From assembly GCF_011386835.1 (NCBI RefSeq), contig NC_088809.1:18692637-18756636 (forward strand): a DNA stretch of 64,000 nucleotides, written 5' to 3'. The notes below the pieces were generated by a model that saw nothing but the letters and a program-made list of their open reading frames with translations, was not told where the DNA came from and searched no databases. The translations under genes were made by a program, and so were the position numbers. This document shows, piece after piece, positions 45,190 to 55,435 of this stretch (position 1 is its first letter; each line of letters starts with the position of its first letter). This DNA comes from Chrysemys picta bellii. Its lineage: Eukaryota; Chordata; Testudines; Emydidae.

Positions 45190-45575
45190 GCCCGGAAGTG
45201 GAGCGAATCCATGACTTCCATCGACCTCTGGGACATTTTCTGCCCCGGGCCTGGAGCTCCAAGCTAGCTTCACCCTCACAGCTCCCACCTTGATGGGGGG
45301 GGGACCCCGCAGCTGCCCAGCCATGGCCGGTGGCCCCTGCAGCTCCCAGCTGCCCTGGGGGCGAGGCAACCTTGCAGCAGCCCAGACACATGGGCAGGGG
45401 GACCCCACAGCTCCCACGCACTGCAGCGGTCGGGGATCCGGGAACCCCAGCAGCAGTGGTTGCTGAACCTGCCTACCCCTTTTGTCAGGGACAGGCTCCC
45501 ATGAATTTTTGTTTATTGCCCGTGACCTGTCCATGACTTTTATTAAAAATATCCAGGACAAAAACTTAGCTTTAT
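45190..45575 (+). repeat. Dispersed repeat, class uncertain
   Basis: GC-rich sequence ends with 'tttattgcccgtgacctgtc', 'catgacttttattaaaaata' and 'aaaacttagcttta', which reads like the right end of a DNA element seen widely in turtles. The left end is missing and no duplication was found. The 163-codon minus frame here is repeat-derived. Confidence 0.4.
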
Positions 45576-45674
45576 TCATGAGCAATAAAGACATGCTACT
45601 GCAGAGCGTTCCCTTCACGTTATAGTCACATGGAGAGGGCATCGGAGGGGCGGAGGGAGGACATGTTGGGACAG

Positions 45675-45770
45675 CCCTTCAGCCAGCATAGCTCCGTTGT
45701 TTTGATCAGCATAATGCCACTGAAGTCAATGGAGCTGGTTTACATGGATCTAGCCCTTTAGATGTCCCTA
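45675..45770. repeat. Dispersed 'gaagtcaatggag' repeat, copy 2
   Basis: It contains 'agctccgttgttttgatcag' and 'actgaagtcaatggagctgg', related to 39585-39695. Confidence 0.35.
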
Positions 45771-45994
45771 ATTTATGTCCTGTTCCCCAGCTCTGCGGGG
45801 TTCTCAATAGCAGTCACAATCCACACATGGGCAGCGGCTTGCCAGTAATTCCCACACTGCAGCATAGCAATACATAATCCCCTAATGGCAGGGCAAAGAC
45901 ATTAAGGAGCATGTACAGGTTGTAGTGTTTGTACTTCTTGCATTTGTGTGTTTTGCCCACCAGGCACTTTTGATGCCTAAATGGGGCTGAGAAA

Positions 45995-46150
45995 ATAAAA
46001 AGTCTGGGCCAAAACTTTCAGAAGTTCTGGACACCCAGCCCCTTTTCAGAGGTGCGGAGTATGCCCATTCCCATTAACTTTGGGTGGAGCTATGCATCTT
46101 CCACACCTCTGAAAATCAGCACCAAGGAGGCTCAAGTTGAACATCCAAAA
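45995..46150. repeat. Dispersed repeat ('ctgaaaatcagcacc' type)
   Basis: It contains 'ccaaaactttcagaagttct' and 'acctctgaaaatcagcacca', resembling 10340-10445. The class is unknown. Confidence 0.35.
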
Positions 46151-46304
46151 GGCAGCAGTGGACACTTTTCAAAGTTTTGGCCCTCATCTTCCAAGAGGAT
46201 TTCAGTTCCTGGAGGGCAGAAATTGAAGCAGTTTTCTTATTTTTTCCCCCTCCCGAAGCAAGATGTTAAAAGCCTGTGAAACAAAAATACAGGGCTGATC
46301 TTGG

Positions 46305-46397
46305 AGTTATAGAAGCATAGGATTGGAAGGGATCTTGAGAGGTCATCTAGTCCAGTTCCCTGCACTCATGGCAGGACTAAGTATTATCTAGTTCCTG
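46305..46397 (-). repeat. CR1 3' end fragment
   Basis: On plus it reads 'ggattggaagggatcttgag', 'aggtcatctagtccagttcc' and 'atggcaggactaagtattat', colinear with 25160-25235 of the longer CR1 copy. Confidence 0.8.
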
Positions 46398-47514
46398 CAG
46401 AGAGGAGCTTATACAGCGTTATAAGAGGGAAACCAAATGCCTTACAACATGGCAAGCACAGGAGACAACTTTAGCTCTACGGAACCTCAGCTCCTTGTTT
46501 AAAAAGCAATTTTCAACCAGAAACAGGATCTAGAAGGCTTTACAAGGGGCAGCAGATCAATTCTCAGTCTCAGTCATGCTACATACCTGAGGGTGCCTAT
46601 GTAAAGTCAAATTCCTTTGGCTCTTCAAGGATTAATATTATCCACCAGCAGACTCCATGAGGCAAGATGTCCCTTTCACCTTACAAGTGGTGAGCTGCAG
46701 AAGGGGCACATGGTGCCCTCCCCCAAAACCTCTCCTGGGGAACAGCTCCTACTTTAGAGATGCAGAGAACAACAACAAATCCCAGAAGATCCCTTTCCAA
46801 ACTCAACACAAGCTGTTATTTCCAAGAAAACACAATCAACTCTGCCATGGTCAGTTCAGAGAAGCTAAAACTTGAAGGTGCTACTGCTCTCTTCCCAGCA
46901 CTCCTGATTGCACACCTGGGTACACAGCTGGCTGCCCTTAAGGGGATAACGATGCTCTGCTGAAACTTCAGACATATGCTCTGCTAACTTATCTGCTATG
47001 CAGAAGTGCTTGGCATATCATACACTGACCTGGTAACAGGCCTTTTGGTGAGAATACTTGGTATTAATGAACATAGACCTCAGTGTTTGCAATGAAAGGT
47101 ACAGAACCCCACTGAGTCCATTGGGGTTTCTTGCAGCTGCAATGGTCTCTGTGTACACATCTCATTGTAGGATCAGGGCATTATTCTTTATTTGCACATT
47201 CAAATATATTAATTATGCCTATGACTGTAATAATAATTCTGGCAAAAGGGATGAAGGCTGAAGACAAATGATGGAACATAGGGGCAGGTGAATAGCAAGA
47301 TTCAAACATCATAACTGCCCTGCCATACCTCCAGTCTGCAACAGAATTTTAAAAAGATCTTCAGTTTATACATGTTACAGGTGACTCAGGGTTACAATGT
47401 CCTGCAGGACCTGAATCAGGATATAGGCCCGTTGTGTCTTGGATTGTTTGGTGCAAGCAGCATAGTTTGCAGAGAAAGTATAGATTAAAGGAATTCCTAA
47501 ACTCTAATTCCAGT
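46398..47514. other. Noncoding stretch, nothing identified
   Basis: No gene, RNA or repeat was recognised. Confidence 0.45.
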
Positions 47515-47660
47515 AATTGAATGCGTGGCCTGGGGTGAATCATTTTGCTTCTTGGTGCCTGAGTTTCTCCATCTGTAGAATGAGGATATTTCTTCACCTC
47601 ATAGGAGTGTTGTGAAGCTCAGTGAGTTAGTTTGTACTTTGCTATAAAGCATAAGAGCTA
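47515..47660 (+). repeat. CORE-SINE (MIR-type), degraded
   Basis: It reads 'ggtgaatcattttgcttctt', 'ggtgcctgagtttctccatc', 'tgtagaatgaggatatttct' and 'ggagtgttgtgaagctcag' in MIR order. Confidence 0.65.
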
Positions 47661-47661
47661 T

Positions 47662-47752
47662 GGCCTAGATCCACACAGAAGTTATTTTGACTCCTAACTT
47701 CCATTGCCTTCGTTGGAAGCTAGGAGCCAAAATACCTTGTGAATCTGGGCCT
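47662..47752. repeat. 91-bp fold-back repeat
   Basis: The two halves are inverted copies: 'ggcctagatccacacagaag' pairs with 'ccttgtgaatctgggcc', and 'attttgactcctaacttcc' with 'ggaagctaggagccaaaat', around an 11-nt loop. It probably belongs to a short palindromic DNA-element family. No flanking duplication was recognised. Confidence 0.6.
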
Positions 47753-48022
47753 AAACGATGACAACGTTTTGGAGAGAGAAGTACATCGCCATGCAAAAAA
47801 AACACCCTGGCAGTCAGTGTTGGTTGGTGATGGAAGAGTGGGGAAACAATGAATGGAAAATTCCCTCCAGAGTCTAGCTACTCCCCAGCACAAAAATGAC
47901 AAATAACTACTTAACTTAAATTCCCTGTAGTCATCAACCTTTACTTAATACCATTTGACTTTAACTGAAAGCCCCATTCCACTTATTCACCACACTCTCC
48001 ATAAAATATCACCTTGAATGCA

Positions 48023-48193
48023 TCTTATGTAAAAGTGTTGTCGTAGCCCTGTTGGTCCCAGGATATTAGAGACACAAGATGGGTGAACCCAGACCTGAAC
48101 AAGATCCCTGTGTAGTTCAAAAGCGTCTCTTTCACCAACACAAGTTGGTCCAATGAAAGCTATTACCCGATCTGCCTTGTCTCTCTTATGTAA
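48023..48193 (-). mobile_element. Hairpin retroelement, family 2, copy B, with 10-bp target duplication
   Basis: The element is 48033-48183. The conserved tail is on the left, reading 'gtagccctgttggtcccagg' on plus. A short arm 'agagacacaagatgggtga' is inverted against the right end 'acccgatctgccttgtctct'. tcttatgtaa is at 48023-48032 and 48184-48193. The forward arm is only about 19 bp while the inverted arm is about 100 bp, so the inversion junction lies very close to the tail. Confidence 0.75.
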
Positions 48194-48295
48194 CAATCAT
48201 CCTCAGCTGAAAGGTGCTTTACCAACCTTAGGTCTTGCCCCATAAACTCTTATTCTTGGGAATAAGCCTTACTTACACAGCTAGTCTCCTTGGCT

Positions 48296-48545
48296 GAGCA
48301 GAGAGGAAGGCTAGTGGTCAGGGCACTGAACTGGGACTCCTGGCAGACCCAGGAACTGACCCCCAACCTTCCTATATGTCATTGAGACCTGACTTACCAA
48401 TGAGAGTTAGGTGCCTAAGTACATTTGAGGGTCTGGGCCTTAACCTCTCTGCTCCTCATCTGCAAAATGGGGGCCTAACAGGAGTGTAGTGAGCATAAGT
48501 ATTTGGGAGGGGCTCAGAGGGGCCACATAAAAATGGAGATAGAGC
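48296..48545 (+). repeat. tRNA-derived CORE-SINE with internal divergence
   Basis: It has a head 'ggctagtggtcagggcactg', then 'ctgggactcctggcagaccc'. After a poorly matching section come 'aacctctctgctcctcatct', 'gcaaaatgggggcctaacag' and 'gaggggctcagaggggccac'. Confidence 0.65.
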
Positions 48546-49096
48546 AGCTAATGTGAATTACCAGGGCCCCACAAAACACATTGACCTAGAGAGGTCACTG
48601 GTCATTGCATAAATAAATACACTCCCCCCTTCATGTAGCTGCAGTGTTTTGCCCACCTCTTGGTAACCGGGAGAGGTGGAGCTGGTTTCTTGGATGCCTC
48701 ATGGAATCATCATAAATACCAGTCCATAAGTACGGGACACACTGGCTGTTTTGTGTTGAGACCATACTGTCAAGGCAGAGGTGTTCTCTGGGTACACAGG
48801 CTGAGCAGTGGGTCTCCAAGCCAGGTGGGCAGGCAGCCAGGTGTAGGTTACAACCCAAATCCAGCAGTCAGCCCGGAGACTTCTGAGGGGGCAGCAGCCA
48901 GTGGCCAGTGCTCCCTTCTCTGGCCCGGTCTCATCCCGCCAAGAAGTGTGGGTGTGTGTGTGTGTGGTGGGTGGTTTCCTCTTGAAGACGGGTTGAACAC
49001 AGCACCTGCATCAGGTACATGACCAGGGGGAAGAAGGGGATTTCTTCACTAGCTGCCCGCTTCAGAAGTGTGTCCAGCCCCAATTGGGCGGGCAGG

Positions 49097-49204
49097 GGCC
49101 TCGCGCGCCACTACCGCCCCGCAGCTCCCCCCGGGGGGCCTCGCGCGCTGCTACCGCCCCGCAGCTCCCCCCGGGGGGCCTCGCGCGCCGCTACCGCCCC
49201 GGGC
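49097..49204. repeat. 40-bp minisatellite, about 2.7 copies, inside the CpG island
   Basis: The unit starts 'ggcctcgcgcgcc' at 49097, 49137 and 49177 with exact 40-bp spacing and contains 'ctaccgccccgcagctcccc'. Units differ at one or two bases in the 'gccactacc/gctgctacc/gccgctacc' position. Confidence 0.92.
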
Positions 49205-49498
49205 GCCCCCTCTGTTCGGGGTCCTGCTGGGGCCCCTCCCTCCGCCGGGGGACCCGTGTGGCTGCGGGGCGGGACCGACCCAGCGCCGGGCGCTCGGCGG
49301 CGGGGCCCTTTAAACCCTGCCGGGCAGTGGGCGGAGCAGGGGGCCGGGCCGGGCTGGGTTGGCCGCCGCGCTCCAGTGGCGGTGCGCAGGGGCTCCTTGG
49401 CATCTGTCTCCGCCGGGATCGACAGGAGCCGGCCCGCCCGTGGGGTCCCCCCCCAGCCGCCAGCGCCCAGGAGAAGGCACCAGCCCCGCTCCCGTGCA

Positions 49499-49515
49499 AT
49501 GAGCCTCCGAGCCCA
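49499..49515 (+). CDS. Candidate first coding exon (partial, 17 nt of coding)
   Basis: ATG at 49499 has a G at -3. Coding then runs M-S-L-R-A plus two bases up to a strong donor 'gtaagtgc' starting at 49516. It lies at the 3' side of the CpG island, as expected for a 5' exon; the 5' UTR would begin somewhere in 49300-49480. The peptide is too short to identify the gene and no second exon could be assigned, so this is an inference from context. Confidence 0.35.
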
Positions 49516-49720
49516 GTAAGTGCCTCTCCCGCTCCGCCGGCCGGGGCTTGCCATGGAGCCGCCGCCTGCAGCAGCCGCCTCTCTCCATGGGGCTCGCACG
49601 GTGCCGTTGCTAGGATTTGGACCCGGGGGGATAAGGCCAGTCTGCGGGGGCCTCCGCTGCTTCGAGGGGGGAGAACGGAGCCCCCTTCCCCTTCCCGTGC
49701 TGTTGTTCCCTCCCCCCAGC

Positions 49721-50712
49721 AAATATTCAGTAGCGGGGATCCCTCCACCTCCTTGCAGATTACTGCCCACCTCCCCTTCTGCCGGTCATGGAGCGCCCTT
49801 GTTATTCCAGGGACCCAAAGGGACGGGGACGCTGGGGGGCTACTCCGAGACCCGCGTGGCTCTGGGGCAGTGAACATTGGCTGAAGCAGCTGGGAAGGAT
49901 TGTTCCTATACATGGATCCCTGTTGGTTATTTAATGATCGGTTTCTATTGGGGGCCGCACTTGCATTGCTTCGGGTCTGTGCGTTTAGAACCGAGCAGGG
50001 CTGAGGGAGGGGAAATCCTGGTCCTGTATAGCCGTGTCCCACTGACCTCCCTCCCCCTCCAGCCCTTTAACCTATTGCATGATTGATCGAGGTTACAGTT
50101 TAGCTGATGATTGATGTCGTGTCCCTTCTGAGACAAATGACAAGGACTCCCCCTCCTCGGATCCTGCTGGAGGTTAGGCTCAGGTGTCTAGCTGGCAAGG
50201 ATTAAACCATACAGCAGCAGACTTCTAGATTGATTCTGCTGTCTGTCTTGAAAGCTGTGGATGGACGGCTGTCCTTCTTGCTTGTTGGAAATTCAACATC
50301 TCTAGCTACTGTCTCTCTCTCTCTCTTCCCCCCCTGTTTTTTTTCTCCCCCTGAGTGGCTCTAAACTAGGTCTGTAATGATGCAACTGTGGCATTGTATG
50401 TAAGTAGATTTGTTTTGTTTAAATATTTGATCAGGTAAAAGGCATGGGGTCTGAACTTCGAGTGGTCTTCAGAGCTGTCTGGGGTCTCAAAGTCCATGCT
50501 GGGGGACGGCAGACAACAGGTATGAATTTTTGGGCAAGTAGGAGGTGGAGAGAGGTGTAACTTGTGTGATTGCTTGGCAGACTTTTATTATTGGTAAATA
50601 AAAAAGGTTGGCAGTATTTCTCTTTCCTCATTTAGGGCCTGAGCTTGCAAGGTGCAGGGCATCTCCACTTACCAGGGAAGTGAATGGGTGCTGCGCACCT
50701 TGCAGGTTCAAG
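49721..50712 (+). other. Noncoding stretch, possibly first intron
   Basis: If the donor at 49516 is real, this is intronic. A CT-rich run lies at 50311-50340. No repeat was recognised. Confidence 0.4.
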
Positions 50713-50743
50713 GTGTGTGTGTGTGTGCATGTGTGTGTGTGTG
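50713..50743. repeat. (TG)n microsatellite, interrupted
   Basis: About 15 TG units with one 'ca' interruption. Confidence 0.9.
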
Positions 50744-50929
50744 AATTAATATACAAAAACCATGTTTATCCTTTAAGTATGACTTTCTAGGGCCTCATGG
50801 GTTTCCCTGTTGCTCACAGAGCTCTCTTCTTTGGAGAGATTTACATTTCCCTTTTAGCAAGTTGTTTTCCCTTCTGTGGGCCCGATCCTGAGAAGTATGG
50901 AGCACTTGCAACTCCCCTTGCAGTCAATG

Positions 50930-51042
50930 GGCCTGATTCTCCTCTTTCCTATCCTGATTTTGCACTGGTATAACTGTTGATTTTTAGGGAAATTGCTCCT
51001 GATTTGCATTGTGTAAGTGAAAGAATCAGACCCATGTCTTTG
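50930..51042. repeat. Dispersed repeat ('gcctgattct...atcagaccc'), copy 3
   Basis: It contains 'gggcctgattctcctc', 'ttttgcactggtataactgt', 'gggaaattgctcctgatttg' and 'aagaatcagaccc', with mirrored ends. It is related to 39585-39695. Confidence 0.45.
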
Positions 51043-51225
51043 GGCAGCATGGGGACTTTGTGACAGCTCTGTTTATCTCTAGTTTCTGTTGATGCTGTTT
51101 TGTAAAAAATTGGACTAGAATACAATAGATCCATGCTTTAGAGATTTGAAATGTATCCTTATTGAGACCATCTTATGGTAGGATGTATGAACTTCAGGAG
51201 CTGATAATTACGATCATTCCAAACT

Positions 51226-51430
51226 CCTCTAAACTAAGAAGCAACAGAGGGTCCTGTGGCACCTTTAAGACTAACAGAAGTATTGGAGCATAAGCTTTCG
51301 TGGGTGAATGCCCACTTCATCATTGCGTCATTATGCTCCAATACTTCTGTTAGTCTTAAAGGTGCCACAGGACCCTCTGTTGCTTTTTACAGATTCAGAC
51401 TAACACGGCTACCCCTCTGATCCTATAAAC
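51226..51430 (+). mobile_element. Hairpin retroelement, family 1, copy D
   Basis: The element is about 51236-51421. The left arm 'agcaacagagggtcctgtgg' to 'tattggagcataa' is perfectly or nearly inverted to the right arm 'ttatgctccaatacttctgt' to 'accctctgttgct'. The tail is 'agattcagactaacacggct' then 'acccctctgatcc'. Flanks cctctaaac (51226-51234) and cctataaac (51422-51430) match at 8 of 9. The arms represent a subfamily different from copies A to C. Confidence 0.8.
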
Positions 51431-52334
51431 GAGCCTCTTCATTACTGCTCAAAATCCTTGCATGTAGCAACATTTATCTTATCCACAAAAAATGAATGTT
51501 TGTTCCAGTACATGTCACAGCTCCTTATGTTCCTTACGTAGAGTATTCAAAAGCATCTGGATGACGTAGGAGAACCAGTCCCATTGAAAATCAGTGGGTC
51601 ATGTGGTCCTATGTCACTCTCCTGAAAATCCGAATCCTTCTCCTTTGATACGTTCAGGGATGTATAGTTTCTTGTCTTTGCACAAATGGCCCTCTCACTA
51701 ATCATAAGAGAAGCTGAGTTGGTGCGTCAGTATCCCCTGGATTTGATTAAGAGCTTTGCAAAGCCATCCACATCTTTATGTAGTGAATATTCCTGTGTCT
51801 TGCTCAGTAGCATTCATGCTTTTTTTTATATAACACTGCCTCGCACCCAAATATGTCAGTTAAATAACTTACTTTTATTTAAGTCACTTAATCCTTTCCT
51901 GTAGGATGTCTGGCAAATCTCACTATTAATTGGAAACCAATGCATTTGCGTGTCTGCTAATTTGTACTGTATTTCAAGGGCTGCCTTTCTCCTTGGGTTT
52001 TCCCCTTTACTTCACTCTCTGTCTCAGTCAGCTAATTAAAGCTAACTCTTTCTTTCTTATATTTATTTAGTGACAGTGTGGTCAGTCCTGTAATAACTTC
52101 CTTTGAGCTGATGCTCATTCCCTTTGCTGCTGAATATGCTGTGAATGTGTGTTTTGAGATAACACACCGTGACTTGTGTTTTAAAACATGTTGCCCTCCC
52201 TCTCTCTAGTTGCTCATGTTCAAGATTTCTCTCTAGGTTTGGAATTGTGGTGATTTTTATGTTACAGCTCCCTCAACTCGTCTTCTTTCTGCTCTCCCTC
52301 CTTTTTTGGCCTCTTCACCTCATCTCTAGGGGTC

Positions 52335-52337
<3 letters not shown>
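51431..52337 (+). other. Noncoding stretch, nothing identified
   Basis: AT-rich, with no recognised repeat or exon. Confidence 0.45.

Positions 52338-52379
<42 letters not shown>
52338..52379. repeat. (TG)n microsatellite
   Basis: About 21 TG units. The overlapping Cys/Val and Thr/His frames are artefacts. Confidence 0.96.
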
Positions 52380-52380
<1 letters not shown>

Positions 52381-52545
52381 TCTGCTCCCCTCTGCCAAGA
52401 CCACCCCAATTTCCTGCCATTCCTTGCTCTCTGGGGTCCCTCCTGTATCAAACAGTTGCTATCAACCATTTCTTGATGCCAACAAACGTCCCAGATAGCA
52501 TCCTGTCTAATGCTTCCTTTTTGGGTCAGGTTATTGAGGAAGTTG

Positions 52546-52685
52546 GTACCAACTAGGGTGACCAGACAGCAAGTGTGAAAAATCGGGACAGGGGGTGGGG
52601 GGTAATAGGAGCCTATATAAGAAAAAGACCCAAAAATCGGGACTGTCCCTATAAAATCAGGACCTCTGGTCACCCTAGTACCAAC
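52546..52685 (-). mobile_element. hAT-type element (TAGGGTGACC ends), copy 3
   Basis: The element is 52554-52677, reversed relative to copies 1 and 2, starting TAGGGTGACCAGACAGCAAG and ending CTCTGGTCACCCTA. Exact 8-bp duplications gtaccaac are at 52546-52553 and 52678-52685. Confidence 0.92.
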
Positions 52686-52945
52686 TGGAGTCCTCTGTGT
52701 GCCGTGACCCCGTTCCATCTGGCTTTTGCCTGGGGAATGGCACAGAGATTGTGCTGGCTTCGCTGGTGGTGGTTCTCCATTGTAGTGATGGACAAAGGTC
52801 ATGTGCCCACTCTGAGTCTATCAGCAGTCCTCTCCCATTTGTTTGGTTAATACATATGTCTAGAACTTGGAGCTACTTATTCATATCCCCATTTTTGCCT
52901 CATTCATATGCTGGGTAAATACAGGATCTATGTTCTTGTGTAAGA

Positions 52946-53190
52946 AAATGAGAAAGCCCCGTAAGAGGATGTTGGAGAATCCCAAAGGTGGACAGAAGTT
53001 AAGTGTAAAGAGGCCTGCACACACACACACCTCTGCTGCCACCGTTCTGTCTCTTGCCACCTGGGAACTGTCCATCAAGTACCAGTTCCTGAAGAAGAGT
53101 GAGCTCCAAGCCTCTGGTGGGGAAACCCTCAAACCCCAACCTTTGATGGCTGCAGTCTCTGCAGCCTGGGTGTACCAGCTGCATCTCTAG
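52946..53190 (+). pseudogene. Open reading frame remnant, candidate terminal exon or processed pseudogene
   Basis: An open frame running into this segment reads a lysine/arginine-rich stretch (KKMRKPRKRMLENPKGGQKL at about 52943-53000), then a normal-looking mixed composition to a stop at 53188-53190. A canonical AATAAA follows at 53269-53274. I do not recognise the protein and no domain is evident. A weak acceptor 'gtaaatacag' ends at 52922. It could be a last exon of the gene starting near 49.5 kb, an unrelated processed copy, or chance. Confidence 0.25.
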
Positions 53191-53268
53191 CTGTTTGCTG
53201 TGCTTTCTAGCTGCCCTCTGCTCCTTAATGTGTCAGGCCGCAGGTTGTATTTCAGATACCGTTGCTCC

Positions 53269-53274
53269 AATAAA
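53269..53274 (+). terminator. Canonical polyadenylation signal
   Basis: AATAAA lies 79 bp after the stop of the open frame. No genomic A-run follows, which argues against a recent processed pseudogene. The hexamer also occurs by chance. Confidence 0.3.
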
Positions 53275-53444
53275 ACGTTGTCTGCCTGAAAACTGGGAAT
53301 GGAAGTGAAATGGTAGGAATGATAGCTCTGGTGATATGGTCCAGCTCTGGTTGGCTGGGTGTTTTGCCTCTCACTTCCAGAATTATGAAAAGTGGAAGGT
53401 CAGTAGGATTATCTTAGAGGGGAAGGTTGAGTGGCATCTGTGTC

Positions 53445-53520
53445 CGGTATGAAATTCTTAGACTCCCTAGAACCACAGGTTCAAATCCCAGTGGGATCAG
53501 TTAAACCTTTCATCTTTTTT
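53445..53520 (+). repeat. tRNA-derived SINE head
   Basis: It contains 'ccctagaaccacaggttcaa' with the B-box-like 'ggttcaaatcccag', followed by 'cagttaaacctttcatcttt'. Confidence 0.5.
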
Positions 53521-55435
53521 TAATGTGTTCCAGGAAATTTACTTTGTGTCTGTCAGATGAGAACTTAAAACCAAGGACTTCTAATTACTCTGGGTGCATT
53601 ATAAGTATCCAAGATCGGTAGGGACCTCTCTGCTTTATACTTGACCTTGGCACTGATGGGGAGAGTAGGAGTCTACCCAGAATTCTTGGCTTCCCCTTTT
53701 TCCTCCTCCTAACTACTGTGCAGCATGCTGTGAGTTAGTAGGTTGCTGCTGTCCACTCCAGAGGCGGCTGCCATTCACTAGTGCTGTACCTGTAGATCTG
53801 TAAAACTCTGTAAAATATCCTCTGTAAAACTCCTTCAGTCTAGAAGCGTGACTTTTGAGCTCCAAAGGAACGATCCAGCCAGCCCTTCTGTACTGGAGGA
53901 AATGGCCGCCGTGGAGGGCTAAGTGAAAGGGATGCTTCCTGGGGGTCGCGTGAATGGCTTTCTGTCCTTTATGGGAGGAGGTAGGAACAGTGTCTCCTTG
54001 CTGGGCTCATCTCTCTCTCCTGTATATTGATTGTCTGTCTGCAGATTTGTTGACAGACATGATGAGGGTGAACTGCACTTACTCCACTCAAGCAGAGACT
54101 TGTGCTCAACTGTGCAGTCAACTGGCTCTCGGGGAAGACAACAGGGTTGCACAGGAAGGGCATAGACAAGCACAGGCTTGCACTTTGTTTCCCAGTCTCT
54201 CCAGTGTCTAGAATTTAGGTCCGGGAGGAGTCTTCCTCCCCTGCTGGGCTGAGGCCCTAGCAAATCTTCTTACATTCTTCTCTTCTGCACTGCAGGCCAA
54301 ACAGCTGAGAAACTCCAGGATAGTCCCCTCTCCCCTGTAGAGAGCACGTGTGCCATGAAGGGGAGGTTCTGTCACCATGCTTCATTCAATTTGTGGCCTC
54401 TGTCCTGAGAGTGTCAATGTAATCATAGCTCGTGGGCCAAAGACACCTACGACTGGACTGAATCCAGTACACTCGCTTCACACAGCCCTCTGAACCGCCG
54501 CCGGTACCGTCTGCTTGACGGTAGCAATCAGGCTGCACTTGGTCTGGTGACCTGGAGACAAACCTGCTCAGCCATCCAGTCCCTCCTGAGATGAAAGTGA
54601 GGAGAGGCAGGCCACAGTGTGAGCAAAGTCCAAACCTTAGCATTTTCTTGCTCTAGCTGCTTGATCTAAAAGATCCCAAGAGCTTGGGTTAGGGGCATGT
54701 GGGGGATTGTTGGAGCCTGATTAAGCTGGAGGCCCCTCCATCGTTTCACTTGTGTCTGCCTCAAAATCCTGGGAACAGTGCTGACCAGCGAGTCTACCCC
54801 ACCACGAGCTGTGTCTCCCGTCTTGCACGTAACCTGCAGCCAAGACTCTAACTAGGGTCCTTGCTGTTGGAAGTAAGAAACGTTACTGTGTGGGCCAAAT
54901 GGAAATCTGTCCCAGCTGAGGCAGCAGGAGCTGGGCTAGCCTGTCTTAGCTGGACGTCCCTCTCTGAATATCTTGCATTGTTGTACATTGAATGTATTGT
55001 ATAACGTGGTGCTGCCTAGTGAGACAGAGTAGGAGGGGAGCATTTGAGGTTAAAGCCATAACCAGGGTTTATAGAAATCACTTTAACAAGGGATCTATGT
55101 GGGGAAGTTATTGAAGATCATCGGAATTTCTACAAGGGGTTTTGCTTAATACGCCACTTAAGTAATTAGCGGGGATTTCTACATTTATTGCTAACGTGCT
55201 GCCTAGAATTGAATGTCCCCAGTTGTTAGACAGCAGTTTGTCTCAGATCTGCCTGCAGATAATGTTAATGATGCAAACTGGGAGTGGCAGTGACATCTGC
55301 AATTTAAAAAATTAACACAAACCCCTGTAATTGTATCCCAACATCCTAAATCCCATGTTTATTATGTGTGACAATGGAACAGCAGGGTTTAAAAAAAAAC
55401 CTTTGGATTCCCCCCCCCCACCATAATGAAGTAGA
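53521..55435. other. Noncoding stretch, nothing identified
   Basis: A 114-codon minus frame (53919-54263) and an 85-codon frame (54386-54643) have no recognisable domains. A short C-run lies at 55412-55420. Confidence 0.45.

Larger units (their letters stand above)
49060..49720 (+). promoter_or_regulatory. CpG island, probable promoter of a plus-strand gene
   Basis: A sharp GC- and CpG-rich island in an otherwise CpG-poor window, with GC-box-like 'ttgggcgggcaggggcc' (49084-49100), 'ggggcgggac' (about 49265) and 'gtgggcggagc' (about 49328). Downstream is an ATG with an adjacent splice donor. Very long open frames on both strands (up to 283 codons) result from low stop-codon density in GC-rich DNA. 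Direction is inferred from the donor only; a bidirectional promoter is possible. Confidence 0.7.

Noticed and set aside
45151..45642. 163-codon minus frame
   Set aside because: It overlaps a dispersed GC-rich repeat and has no recognisable domain.
49084..50042. Overlapping 166-, 219-, 266- and 283-codon frames on both strands
   Set aside because: They lie in the CpG island, where stop codons are rare. Pro/Arg/Gly/Ala-rich translations on both strands and the 40-bp repeat explain them.
52326..52802. 158-codon minus frame
   Set aside because: It spans the (TG)n tract and the TAGGGTGACC hAT element and is not a gene.
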